DNA of 64,000 nucleotides, taken from the NCBI GenBank assembly GCA_022316685.1, contig JAKJHU010000187.1:248001-312000 (forward strand), given 5' to 3'. The DNA is from Progne subis subis (Eukaryota; Chordata; Aves; Passeriformes; Hirundinidae). This document shows positions 42,027 through 63,648 of the stretch, one piece after another (positions within the stretch are counted from its first letter, which is position 1; each line of letters starts with the position of its first letter). The notes under the pieces are model-generated. The model did no database searches. It was not told the origin of the DNA and saw only the letters and a list, made by a program, of their open reading frames with translations. Position numbers and translations under genes: made by a program.

Positions 42027-42539
42027 GTTCGGCCGGACTGTGGCCGGGGCGGGGTCCGGGAGCGGGGCGGCTCCAAAGGGCGAGCGAGCGGCGCGATCTT
42101 TCCCCGCTTCCGCCGCCGGGAGCTGCCCGTCGCCGACGGAACGCAGCACGAAGCCGTCTCCAGGCCCATCCAGCAAGATCGGCACACAGAGGTGAAGTTT
42201 CGTGGCTCTCACTCTTGACTGAAGTATCGTTTGAGCGACCACAGAAAACCAGGCTTCTTAGAGTCTGATGAAAAAGACCTGCCAGCTCTGCCCCGTCGAA
42301 GTTCCTGCTGAGGATGGCATCTAAAATCTTCATTATCTCAATTCTTTGACTGTACTCTGTTAAGAAGCAGCTGGAAGGATTCTTCTGATCCACTTCTGTT
42401 CTCCACATCCCAAGTCCTTGAGCTTACTTGCGTTTTGGCTGTTGGCATCACACAAGCCTGACATGAGGGCACAGTTTTCTGTATTAGCAGATACACTTTT
42501 GATACAGAGCACGTGAAGAACTATGACAAAACACAGCCT

Positions 42540-44960
42540 TTGACATATTTAAATATTTATTTTATAGAATCAGTTTATGTATGAAAAAGTAGTTTGACAA
42601 AAAAGCTGCATCCTGATAGATCCACACAGCTTACTGTAATTCTCAATACAAGAAACCTTGGAACGAGCTGGAACACAGAAGAGTTTCCTGCTGCCCTGCA
42701 GGAGAACGTGGTCCTTTTTAAGTTCCATAAACACACTCCCAGCTTTGAGGGCACTGCCTCTTTGGCACACCTAGTGTGACCAGTGACCCCAGTGTGAAAC
42801 ATTTAGTTCTGTTTAGTTTTGCTGCTGTCAATATCAAGTGTTGCAATTTTTAAACTGCAGTTTGCCACAATTGCTGCCCAGTCCTTGCTTGGTCTCTGTC
42901 ATCTTACAAGAGGCTGCTTCCAGTGGAAGGAGAAGAAAGTTCCAACAGAAGAGTTCAGAAGCAGTGCTTGAAGATAAAAATCACCTCAAGAGCTCATGAA
43001 GTTTCACAGCTTTCTGCTACAGGACATTAAAACCAAGAACCTAACAAGTGTTCAAAAAAAAAATTATGGATACCAGGAATCTCCAGAACTATTAATGACA
43101 AATAATTAACCCACAGGATGCCTCAATTCTAGTTAGCAGAAGACCTAATAAAGAGGTAGAACCTACTATTCCAAAAATCCTCCTGTTTTCTGTGACAGGC
43201 ACACCTGTAACACTGACAGTGCATTATGGAACAGCCAGTGTGCTAGCTGGGCTTTGATCCAGTTCCCTGCAGCTTTCTTATTTTCATACCTCATGTGCAC
43301 CTTAGTACACGTAATAGAAAGGTGAAATACAAGAATGGGCTGCAGGACTCAAGTAAGTAGCGATCAGCTTGTTTCCTCCTCTGTGGAACTACCTACAATC
43401 ATGCAAAGAGGACAATGTATTGAGGTAAACACTGAAAGGTTTCTTAAAATGCGGGGAACACCGTGTATTTCAGGAGGCTGACACCTGTGCTAAGTGGCAT
43501 ACTTGAATACACTACAGGCATTTGCCAGGAATTTAAGTAACTAGCTGAAGACTGCAGCACAGCTGAGGACAGCCATTTAGAAACCTGAAACTTCTGCTAG
43601 GTCCACAATCAAGCCAGCAATCACAGAGCCAGATCATACATGTCATTCTATTATTCTTCCCTTAATTTGGCCTCAAACTCTAGCACTAAAACAGCAAGTA
43701 TTTTTTATAAGAGTAAACAGTGATTTTGCAAGGATATTTTTTAATGGTATTCTTCAGGTCAGGTAGGGTTTGCACATGGCTGGGCTAAGTCTGAGCTAGT
43801 CTGGGCTAACAAAATAGTAAATGTATAGAGCCCCATTCCTTCCACTTTCAAAATTAAGTTTACCTTCTTTAAAAAGCAGCAGCAGATGATACTGCTAGAG
43901 CACTGAATTTCTGCTTGTGAGTGTGCAGTTTCCTTTCAGTGACTGCATGAACTATTTGTTGAAATATTAAGAAGTAAAAACAAACACTGATCTTGACTTA
44001 ATGGCAATTAAAAGGTTATCTGAAGAATCTGGAGTAACCATGGTCATACAATTAAAGGTCCTCAAATGATACCATCAAAACCCTCCTCAGTGCATTGCAG
44101 CTATCTAGCATTCCTCCCCCCTCACACTGCTTCAGAAACAGGGTGTGTTTTGCCAGCACAAGCTTCTCCAGCTCATGTGACCAACCACTGGCCAAGTGGG
44201 ACAAACCCTTACTATCTTGTCAGGCAAATATTTCTTCAATATTGAACACCAAGGGAATAGATCATAATCATCAACCATTGCAATTCAGTTGGTAAGCAAG
44301 CCAGGTCTGACAATTACCTCCACAGGAGGTACACATGGATGACAGGGGAGAATGTACACTGTAAACAACTTATCTAGTCCAGAGTAAGCTTACCCTCACA
44401 CAGGGTTTTCTCATGACAAAGGCTTTCAGCCTTGCTTACCCTAGTGATTCCAGGATTTCTGTATTCTGGCCCACTGGAGTTTTAATCTGGCAGGCCACAA
44501 AAGCTCTTAAATAATTCTGTTCCCAATAAAGATGAGTGAAAACTTCCCCTCTCTTGTCACCATGGGGACTACAGTCTGCTCTAGCACTCCAGCTTCAAAA
44601 CACTGGCTTCTAAAAACCCCTTAGGGCAGTAAGAACACTCTCACTCCCAGTACTGCATTTGCCTCAGATGTGCCCAAGCACAGGTTCACATGACATCAGA
44701 TGAAAGTGTAAAGTGACTTATACACACAAGACTGTGGTCATCTTATGAAGAACCAGTAGACAAAAAGAACAAAGATTCTTCTTGGGATGTCCCAGGCTGC
44801 AGGTGAACAAACCACACCTTATTGCTTTTCCAAACAGTCTGTCTACCTCCTTTGCAGATACCGCTGGTTGTTTCTCAGAAGAATAAAGCCACCAAAAAAC
44901 TCCACAACTCCTGCCTTATGCAAACTAGCTAAGACACAGGTGTCAGTGGCTGGTCAAGAA
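42540..44960 (-). other. RFNG: RFNG 3' UTR (inferred, about 2.4 kb)
   Basis: Between the RFNG stop codon (44961-44963) and the first well-placed minus-strand AATAAA (42556-42561) there is no recognisable exon on either strand. I read this as a long 3' UTR. Earlier alternative sites cannot be excluded. Confidence 0.5.
42556..42561 (-). terminator. RFNG: Candidate RFNG poly(A) signal (AATAAA on minus strand)
   Basis: TTTATT in an A/T-rich context (AATATTTATTTTATAG) lies about 530 bp upstream of the DCXR start codon in the same transcription direction. It marks a plausible end of the RFNG unit before the DCXR promoter. Confidence 0.5.
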
Positions 44961-45031
44961 TTATGACATCTTCTTAGCAGGGCACCAAATAGTGTCAGGA
45001 TAAAGCAGACAATGGACAGATTTAAATCTAT

Positions 45032-45063
<32 letters not shown>

Positions 45064-48000
45064 CGCATTAGATTCGAATTCTCCTTACATGGAACATCTA
45101 GCATTGAATGTGCAGCAGTCTGATGGAGCAGATTACTGCTTTTGGCACAGTAAAAAGAGCTGACATGAGAAAATGACCCCATTAGCTGGTCTGATTATCT
45201 TACAGATGACAAACATGAACAAGGGAGGGAGATCTTGTTTTAGAAGTGAACACTAACCGGGTTGGATCCTGCTGAAGGCCAAACACTCCTCCCACACTCA
45301 CGACATTGTGTTTGTTCTCAGGGTCGCCATAACTCAGAGTTACCTGTAAAAAAAAAAAAAAGTATTCAGAACTTGTAACACTAATGCAGAAAACCAGAGT
45401 CGAAATAGCAGGGTTATTAATAAGGTACCAAGAAAGTCTCCAAAGATTCTATCTAAACTGAATATGGATCACATTTGGAGGACAGCAGTTAGTTCTGATA
45501 TAAGCAACACTGGCACTGAATGGCACTAAGGGTAATGTGGGAGAATACACAGAAGATCTGAAGTTGCATTGCCCTGAAGGACAAGATGAGTTTCAGTTGT
45601 AAGCTTTGTAATGACAGGAATCCTGCAACTGTCTGTACCTTCACTACATAACACGTTCATCCTCACCAGACATTGCCTGAAGTCTGCAATAGCAGTATTT
45701 TAGTACAGGGGGAGAATATAAATATTTGCATGTTAAACGGCATGGAAAGGACTGTCACGTTTCAAATATGGAACAAAACTTAGCTCTTTGTAACCCCAGA
45801 TGAGGGCTGTTCCTTCACAAAAGCACTGCATTAAGAATTTTTCAGGTGTCAAGTACAAGAAGACTTATGTTTTCTTTATAAATGTACATTTCCTGGGTTT
45901 TGGGTTAGCTGTCCTCATTTCATGGAACCAGTGATCATCCGTGAAACAATATATTAATGCTACAAAGTCACTAACATGAAGGAGATGACATCATGGTGGA
46001 ATTTGGCCCCAAGCACACAACTGCCAGAAAAATATAACCATGCAGCATGCAGAGGCAAAACCATACTCCTGTTTACTTATGGTTCCAAGCAGTGTGATGC
46101 AGGCAACACTGCTGGATAGCCTTGTGGCTCCATCTGCTGCCTGGGAGGTAAAATGTACCCCAGCAATTAAAAAACAACTCGATTTTTCAGAAGCAACTTT
46201 AAAATGCTTGAGAGTAAAACCAATTATTCTTAAAAATGATCAAGCATTTTATTACGTCTTAGCTATTGAAGAAGTACTTACTATAGCTGCCTTTTTGAAC
46301 ACCATGAGTTAAGACAAACTTTGTTAGGCAAAACCAGGAAGACTATTTAGCAAACTTCTGCTCTTTCCACGACTGCTACACACAAAAAGTCAGCGTTCAT
46401 AAGGAGATGGGGAACACCCTATTTAGGCTTTAGAATGTGTCCCCAGAGGAGGGGACAGCTATATGACCTAGTTGGCAAGGGTGAAACTGCACCTTGTACA
46501 TAAATAAAGGAATTGAGCGGGACACAGCTTTGAGTGAGTCTGTAGATATCCTTCTTTGCTAAAGAGTGCTAAGTCTACATGGAGTATTCTTTCTGATCAG
46601 ACTGAGGTGTAATTATAATTACAGGACATGAGGCATAGCCCTACCTGCTGCAGCACAGATTCGCCTTGCAGTCTCTGCAGATTTTCCAGGTGGGAATGGA
46701 ACAACGGGCTGTGTAGCAGCTTTACCTCCAGCAGCCCTTCAATGATGTAGCCAATAGTGCAGTCATCGGGAAGACGCACTCTTTCTGCAGTACTAATGAA
46801 ATTGCCCAGGCTGTGACAGAGAGCATAGAAGACAAGCTAAAATGTGTTTTAAAGCCTCCCAACCATGTACTGATGGAGCTCAGCTAGGAACAGTGCTTAC
46901 CTGGCCCAGGGACTCATCTTCAGGGCAAGACCTCGGCTGATACAGAACCCGGCACCACCTGTGGCAAACCAGAATTTCACGGTTGTCTTCTGAAGAGCAA
47001 AAAGAAAAAACACACAACAGTTACTGACAATCAGCTTTTTGCATTTGGCTGGGCAGGGAAGGGAACTCAACGTTCTATTTGATATCACATTACTACATCT
47101 GAGTCAGAACAAGGCTACAGTTGAATCCTTATTTGTTTAGGCTGCTGAAAGTGCAACTAGCTGTTCCCTCAAATGAAACTACCTTGAAACAGACAGCAGG
47201 TAACCAAATTAGCATAAGGGAGGGAGACACATGAAATGGAAAATGATAGTCCCACTTCTACCCAATTCCATCTGTCCCCTGTTCATTTTAATCAAGGGTC
47301 ATAGCCAGCTCAGTGTTACTGAGGATGTCAGAGGTGGTCCATATACATATTGGCTCCATGTCCAAGGAGACTATTTTGTTCTGCAGAGTCTTGCCTAACA
47401 AGCTGCTTTACAACTGACTTTCTGGCCAGTGGATTGATATATCTTTAAAGAGACCTGCAAGTGCAGGCGACCTGGTTAGGAGGTTTTCCTTAGCACACAT
47501 ATCTTGTGATTGAGATATGTTTGCTTCTGGTTCTTGGAAACCTAGTAACAATTTTATATTGGAAATGTTTTATAACTCCCAAGCCCTAAAACAAGGAACA
47601 CTGCCTCCAAAGCCACCAAAGGAAAAGTAAGAGTCAAAGTGGGGGGGGCCTAGTAAGCTCATTTTGAGGGAGACCACAACATACATGAATAAAGGAACAG
47701 AAACAGCCATCCAGGAGACAACCTCCATTGTGCATACATATGCATACAACATCAGAGGGAAGGTGCATTTAACACAGCATCCTGCTGGGTTAAACGACCA
47801 TCACCAGGTTCATTTCTTGCAGATTAAATCACTTGATTTTATGTGGGAATCCTATGAATTGTCAAGGTTTTAAAGGCTTAGACAATTGGGATGTCTCTCA
47901 GACAAGCTGAAAAGGTTTGCTTACTGATCCATCACTTTGCACATGGTCAGCTGCTTCAATGGGATGGTCCAGACTCGGTCGCCCCACATAGACATCCTGG

Positions 48001-48609
48001 CTGTGTGAGAATGCAGACAAGAGATGTAGGAGAGTCCGAGGGTTCACATAGTTGTCATCGTCCACGTGGCAAAACCATCTTCAAACAAAATAAAGCAATA
48101 AATTATAGGGACAAAGAAATGAGTCATAGGTTTACAACTGAGTCATAGTCTTTCAGGCTTGGAGCAGAAAGTATTTCTTATTGTCTCAAATTACAGAAGA
48201 GAAAAGATGAAAGCACCCACAGATGCTAAGTCTGTGAAGAAGCTGAAATTAATAACCCCCTTAGATTATAATCCTTTCTACCTTTCAGGTGATGCTTGTT
48301 TATAAGCACTGCTTCATACTGTGCTCCCTTTCCTGCACTCATCCCTACATTTTAGCTAATACTGCATTCCTTACTGGAACAGAGATGGTTACTCAAGTTT
48401 CCTGTAAGTACAGAACTGGAAAGAAACGAAGTCAAACAGAACAATGTGTTTCACTTACTTTTGCCCAGATTCCAGGAATTTATCATATTCCACAGACATC
48501 TTGCAACAGAGAGCTTGCCGGGTATGGACAGCAGAACAGTTGGTGTTGATCATATGATCCCCTAGAAGAATAAAGATCAGCCCTTTCAGGTTTGAGAAGC
48601 ATGTGTAGT

Positions 48610-48642
<33 letters not shown>

Positions 48643-50365
48643 CTACTAAAGAAGTACACATTTGGCACTAATACTGTATATCTGAGGTGCACATGGTGCA
48701 TGTATGGAGAAGAAACTGCAGGGCAGGCAGGGCTCACAGGTTATCCTTCTGGCACGTAAGCTGCAGAGGTCATAAAATTGTGTGAGTGCATAAAGACAAG
48801 TGAGGGTATATAAATAGTGTAATGACATGTGTGCAAAGGAAATATCTGCTATAACTTTGGACTACATGAACTTAAGCTTACTAACAAGAAGAAAGTGGGT
48901 GCAAAGGCAAACCCAGTATTCTGGAAGTTCCAGCCATCTTGTCCAGGTGGCAATTATGGAGAAATTTTCTCTATTTTCTCCATCTTAACTTCTAATTGCT
49001 TGTAGAAAATAAGGACTTCTATAGAAAGTATGAAATAAACAAAATTCAGCTATAACAGACAGTATGCACCTATGCTGCTACACAGTTCACCTGCTTTCAG
49101 GCGTAGTTCCTGATCCTCCCAGTCCGTGAATATAAACGTCTGTGGGGACAAAAAAGATGTGTCCACATTTAAGAACTTCAGATTCTAATTTTAAATCTGC
49201 TCAGTTTTAGTCAGAATTCACAATATTTTGTCTGTCTTGGTAGTTTGTTTCACAGTATCCTCTGGAAAGGAGAGGGAGTAGGGGTGCAGAGACCTCCAGC
49301 AACCTCAATCCCTGCCTTATTTGTTACATTTTTTCATTACAAATCAGAAAAGTGTCATTTCAATAAAGCAAGCTGTATTTTACCCTCCTTGTCTCAGGGT
49401 ACAGACAACTGATTTCCAGACAGCAAGGATTTTGGTCTTTTTTGGTACTACCTCCTCTCTCTGGCTAGGAATCTTCCACAGCCATCACGCAGGTTAAGAA
49501 GAAAGAACGCAAGTCAGGGTAGGAAGTGGTTAACACTGTCTTGGTTCCAACTGCTGGACAAAATCCCATTAACATACTTGAATGGACTGAAATTCTGAAA
49601 CAAGGGAACAAATTTTATGTTCTACAGGAAAACTTAGGTGGCTGAACTACTTAGTCCAAAATATCGGCTTAGATGCATCATCACCAGGAATCTTTCAGTA
49701 TCATGAAAGCACTTTCCACAGTCATACAAAAATCAGCAAACTATGTCTGCTTGGACTACCGATCCCACCTTGCAGGCAACTGGCTTAAACAGCAACAAAC
49801 TCTTTTGGAAGCACGTTCACACCAACCGGTTATATACGACGACCTTCCACAGTCTTACAAAGAAAGCAGCTTTTAACACAAGTAAGAAAAAAACTCCGTC
49901 AGAGCGCAGCAGCTGCCCTGGACAGCGCAGGGCCGAGGCTCCCGGCTGTCCCCGCCCGTGGCGAAGTCTCACCTGTCCCCTCGCCTGGGAGATCCAGGTT
50001 TGGAGGAGCAAGTCCAGCCGGCTCTTATGGTATTTCCTCGTGGTCTTCACCGCAATGAAAATGTCCTTCAGCTCTAGGTTCTCCCTGGCCGAGCTGCCGG
50101 CAGCCCCGAGACGGCCCCTCCGCGCAAGCTGCGGGCTACCCGCGAGGCCTCCGCCACGGCCGCCGGCCCCGGCCCCGCCGCCCGGCGCTCCGGCAGAGCC
50201 TTCCGGGCCCGCGCGGTGCGGCGGGGGCGCGCTGGGCCCGGCGGCGGGCGGCGGGCGGGGCACGGCGGAGCGCTGCCCCCGCGGCAGCAGCAACAGCAGG
50301 AGAGCGGCGACGCCCAGGGACAGCAGGACCCCGGCCCTGCGCAGCCCCAGGCAAGGGCCGTTCAT
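44961..50365 (-). CDS. RFNG: RFNG, Radical fringe β-1,3-N-acetylglucosaminyltransferase (368 aa)
   Basis: Eight minus-strand exons: 49973-50365, 49091-49139, 48459-48561, 47925-48078, 46901-46989, 46645-46810, 45258-45343 and 44961-45027. A short N terminus leads to a signal anchor (residues about 11-27, [17 protein letters not shown]) and a Pro/Gly/Ala-rich stem. The GT31 catalytic domain follows: [41 protein letters not shown], the metal-binding DDD at 188-190 in [36 protein letters not shown] and [10 protein letters not shown]. It ends [17 protein letters not shown]. Fringe enzymes act in the Golgi, adding GlcNAc to O-fucose on Notch EGF repeats and so tuning Delta versus Jagged response. 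The human protein has 331 aa; the extra length is in the GC-rich stem. An in-frame ATG at 50419 would add 18 residues. Confidence 0.93.
45036..45062 (-). repeat. Poly-A (minus-strand T27) tract beside the last RFNG splice acceptor
   Basis: A 27-base homopolymer is read as T27 by RFNG and is followed by AAATATAG and exon 8 (start 45027). It therefore acts as the polypyrimidine tract of the last intron. Confidence 0.9.
48611..48640 (+). repeat. Poly-A tract (30 A) in RFNG intron 2
   Basis: A pure A30 run, T30 in the RFNG sense, lies 47 bp upstream of the exon 3 acceptor at 48562. No retrotransposon body is attached. Confidence 0.9.
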
Positions 50366-50619
50366 GCTGCAGCCCCGCGGGCCCCCGCCGCAGAGCGCGG
50401 CCACCTCATGGCCCCGCACTCTGGGAGGTGGCGGCGGCCCCGCGGAGGGAGCGTTCGGACGTAGTCGCGCCGCCGCCGCCGCCGCGGGGCCGAGCGGGGC
50501 CGCGGCCCCTTTAAGAGCTTCACCTGTCGGCCGCGGCCTGGCTGCGACGCGCGGCCCGGAAACGGAGGCGGAAGCGGAGCGGGAGGGGCGGGCGGCCGGA
50601 AGCGGCGGCGTGAGGGAGG

Positions 50620-59646
<9,027 letters not shown>

Positions 59647-60115
59647 AAAAACTTCGTGCACTACCAAAAGAAATGGTCCCTCAGGACTATACCCAGTGTC
59701 TCACCCACTAACTGCTGAGCTTCACAAACTGTCCCTATCTCCCTCACTTCTTACTCAGATTGAGAGAGTCAGGGTTGGTGGTGGATAATATGAATATTCC
59801 AGTAACTTCAGTTCTCCTTGAAAAGAAATTCTTTTTAAAAACAGCATCCCTGCAAATGGGTCATCATTTCAGTTTTGGTAGAAAACCTTCATTCTCCTTC
59901 CACCACTCCATAAAAAGCTGTCTGGTTATTTGTACAGATGCTGAGTTGAGAGTTTTTCAGCTGCTATTAGTTTTCTTGTTTCAAAGCTGCAAAAATAGTT
60001 AGTTGAATGGACAGGCATGATATAAGATGAATTTTCCTGGCCTGAAAGTGTTGTCTTGATTTTGAGCAATGCTGAGCTTTCTGTTTTCCAAATAAACTTT
60101 GGAATGCATTGCTCT
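59647..60115 (+). other. GPS1: GPS1 3' UTR (inferred)
   Basis: About 0.45 kb runs from the stop codon to just past the AATAAA at 60091. It has no coding signal. Confidence 0.65.
60091..60096 (+). terminator. GPS1: GPS1 poly(A) signal AATAAA
   Basis: A canonical hexamer in TTTCCAAATAAACTTTGG lies 445 nt after the stop, the first sense AATAAA. Further sense copies at about 61951 and at 63682-63687 could serve longer isoforms. Confidence 0.7.
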
Positions 60116-60588
60116 CAATTACGGAGCTAGAGTTCTGATGGGGGAGGAGATTTCCTTTGAGAAACTCTTGGAGAATTTTCACCTGTACCAGAAAACATGG
60201 CATTACTTCCATGTGTTCAATCATGGGCCTTCATTTTAGGGTTTTATGTTTACCTGCAGCCAGGTTCTCTCTCTCTCTTTGGTCTCTTATTTTCAAAGAA
60301 TTGTTTCCTGATGTGTTTTCCTCTTGTGTGTTATCTGGCTTTGGGGTCCAGTGTTATCATAGCAGTAAATCTCTACTTATGCAAATATTGCTGCTTGCGC
60401 AGTCTTACTGCCATAGTGTGTGATGGTTTCCCCGCATGTGCAACAGTTGTTTTGGGTAGAATGGATAAATGCCATAAAACACCATTCAAGTCTTGTGGAG
60501 GCGCTAAAAAGAGTCGATCTAGGTGCTCACTCTCCAGGTGCATTTATTCTGCTTTTCCTTTTATAAAGGGGTTAAAGTTGGCAGCCCT

Positions 60589-60606
60589 GTGTGTGTGTGT
60601 GTGTGT
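60589..60606 (+). repeat. (GT)9 microsatellite
   Basis: Nine uninterrupted GT units lie downstream of GPS1. Confidence 0.9.
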
Positions 60607-62645
60607 TCTTCCTGTGTTCAGAAAGGAGATACACACTGAATTTTCTGAAGTCACTGCAGCTTTGTATTCATCTAATCCATAAGGCAAGCCTAGAATTTTG
60701 ATCCAGCCCTGACTGGTCTGGCAACTGACTATAGATGTTACTTTTAATGTGTTCATGCTTTTTTAAAAAAATTAAATTGTTATATCTAGTGCATTAAATA
60801 GCAGGATTAAAAAGCTTCTGAGTGGGGTTTTGTGTTAAAGTTGGGTTTTAGGTATTTTGATCTCAAGCCATTGAATTTTTGCTAAGCTTCATGATGTTTC
60901 ATAGAAGATTGTGTTTTGCTTTCTGATCTGGTTGGAGATGTAGCTTGGATGAACTGTGGAGAAAGTGCAGTTTGAAGGAACATTTGAACAGCAAAATTCC
61001 TGTAGCAACAGTGGTCTTTCCTGGCTTCCCATGCTTTTTACGACTTAGGTGCTGAAAATGGAAGCAGTAGTTTCTGCGAGGTCTTTGGTTACATTTGGCA
61101 TTGAAAAATTCTCCCATTTTTGAGAAAAGAACTTAGTGTTGAGCATCACTGATGGCCAGTTTAGCGAGAAAGGCAAGTTGAGTCCTTGGGTAAATTGATG
61201 TACATCCTTATAAGAAATGTAGGGAAAGCACTGTTACGCTTTCTGTTCATATTGAAGGAAAGCTTTTCAGCCCTAAAATGCTACTCAAACATTCTTGCTT
61301 TCTTCCCCAAATGGGCCAGTGATACTATTTATAAGGAAAAGATCATACACTCTGGTCTTTAGAAGATGATTTTGCATCCCAGTGAAGTGCACCATGCCAG
61401 GTGGCTGTTTGTATTTCCACTTTTGGGATTTTGTTGACTGATCTCTGTCTCTTGCTGGAGGATTTCTGCTGCAGGGCTCCTCGGTGGTCCACGATGTCTT
61501 GAGCTGACTGGGATCTCTGTTCTTCCATCCCCCAGCAGCCACAAGGTGGCAACAGCAGTTTCCAGCTCTGGCTGTGGCCCAGGGCCATTCTGTAGCTTTG
61601 GCAGAGGTGGTACGTTTTCGTGCCCCCCAGACAAAAGTGCTTGCAGCCTCTTTAGGAGTGATTGAGCATTTCTCTTTTATTGCATTGGCATTGTGGGTGC
61701 TTTGTGCAGAGTTACTGGCATGTAGCTCTCTCCTTTAGCCTATGAAAGAAGCTGCTGTTGCTTTAGGATATGGTAGATGGGAGTCAGGTTTGTCCAGGCA
61801 TGTTTCTTCTGCCTCAGTCCTAACTGCCTGTGAGTCCCAAACCCCACAAAATACAGCATTGTGCGGATATAGTTCTAGGTAAATTGCATTCATGAGCAGT
61901 TTCCTGTAGTAAAAATTATTCTTACCTTGAATTTCTATGTAATTTCCCAAGTAATAAATGGAAAAATAGTGACCCACATAGAATGAATTTTCAGTGATTC
62001 CCTGGGACCACCAAGGTCATTCAGTGCATGAAGTTTTGTGGAATGTGCAGCATGTTGGTTTGTCTAAGATATGATCAGAGGGGCTCGTTCGTATGGATTT
62101 AATGAACTTGTGCAACACCTTGTTAAGGAAATGCCAGCAGTAGACCATGACAGGTTCCTCATGCGGTGTAAATCCTGCTTTCTGTACGTGACCTTGGTAG
62201 GAATAAAGGAAAAATAGTTGGAAAGAACTTCTGGCAAAGGCAGTTTTAATTAGCACAATCATTCTTAGTGGTAATATAGAAGCTGCCTCTCTGAGATTTG
62301 TGTTGTAGTAGTTGGGGGTGATTGGTTATTATCTACCCAGAACTTGTCCAGCACAAGTGGTCTGTGTTGCCAAGTTTTGCAGGGGGAGGTCTGTTAGAGG
62401 TGACTATGGACCGTGGCTGGTGCAGCATCATCTGTGAACTGCTTTTGGCTGAAAGGCATCAGTGGGTGAGGGAAAAAAATAACAGAGCTCAGTCTTTGAC
62501 CCATGCCATGTGGGTATGATCTGTACATCTCTCCTGGGACTCTGCAGCAGTGGTCTCAGCATTGTTCCATCCTCTGGATAGCTCCCAAAACTGCCACTGA
62601 ATAAGGCATTATTTCTGATACGTGCAATGTAATATAAACTTTCAG

Positions 62646-62665
62646 AAAAAAAAAAAAAAAAAAAA
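62646..62665 (+). repeat. Poly-A tract (20 A)
   Basis: A pure A20 run in the gene-empty region after GPS1. It has no associated retroposed body that I recognise. Confidence 0.85.
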
Positions 62666-63614
62666 GAGGAAACTTTAATCTGATGAAGACCCATCATGTA
62701 TTGGTAGAAAGTGCTTGTCAAGCACTGATTCATTTTTCTTTTGAAGTCTCAGCGAACTTAATTTGACTATTTGAGATTCTTCTGCCATCTTTATTCTTTA
62801 TGAAGCAGAAGATAGCAGTGGGGCAGCAGTATGCTGCACAGGAGAGTGCTCTTTAGTATTATTTATACCACCTTCTTGTGACAGCTGAGGCTAAGACAAG
62901 TCAGTGTTTCACCTCTCTGGTGAAGATTCACTCATCAGCTGTGAATTTACAGTAGGGTGAAAAACACCAGACTTGTGTGGAACTGACTTCTGCTTCCTCT
63001 GATGCTGTTAGGGAATAGGGAAAAGATTACTGTCTGCTTTGCAAATGAGCTTTGTACTTAAAATAATGTTATTTTGGCTTTTGTGTTCTTACAGATCTCT
63101 CAACTCCATTCAACATTTCGTAGGGTTGCTGTGTAGATTTAGATTCTCTCGTAGGATAACTTGATCAGGCTAAATTAGTTAGAAAGGCAACAGAAACTGG
63201 CTAATAGGGCATGTTGAGCTCTAAGAGAAGATGTACAAGATTAGAAGCTTGGTAAATTCATAATGCAATTAAGTCTCTTGACAGGAAAAGAATAATTCAA
63301 GCTTAGGCTTTAGTAGAGTTATTAAAGCTACAGACTGAAGGGCAGCTGCATTAGCAAGAGATAGTCTGATTCAAACAAGAACTCAAGTGGCAGGACCTGA
63401 AAAATCTGGCTTAGGCAGTAGATCAGGCTGGGTATTCTTTTTGTCCCTGTTCCTACAGGTACTACTGTTTCAGTTCTCTAAGCCTTCAGCTCTAGCTTTG
63501 GCTATTGTACTCCCTGTGCCTGTAGTTGGTATAACTGTGAACCCTCTGCACATAAAGTTTGTAACCCATAAATACATGCTGAAATCTTGGAGTTTCAATC
63601 TTTGTTTTGATTAT

Positions 63615-63615
<1 letters not shown>

Positions 63616-63643
<28 letters not shown>
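63616..63643 (+). repeat. Poly-T tract (28 T)
   Basis: A pure T28 run lies 40 bp upstream of an AATAAA at 63682-63687 in the sense orientation. There is no visible retrotransposon body. Confidence 0.9.

Positions 63644-63648
<5 letters not shown>

Noticed and set aside
48611..48640. Possible retrotransposon tail at the A30 tract
   Set aside because: No CR1, SINE or processed-gene body is next to the run and no target-site duplication is visible. Similar homopolymers occur at six or more other sites, which suggests slippage microsatellites.
61285..61634. Overlapping minus-strand ORFs of 81-91 codons considered as DUS1L C-terminal exon
   Set aside because: The three frames overlap each other and none shows a motif I can tie to DUS1L or any dihydrouridine synthase, so no gene is claimed.
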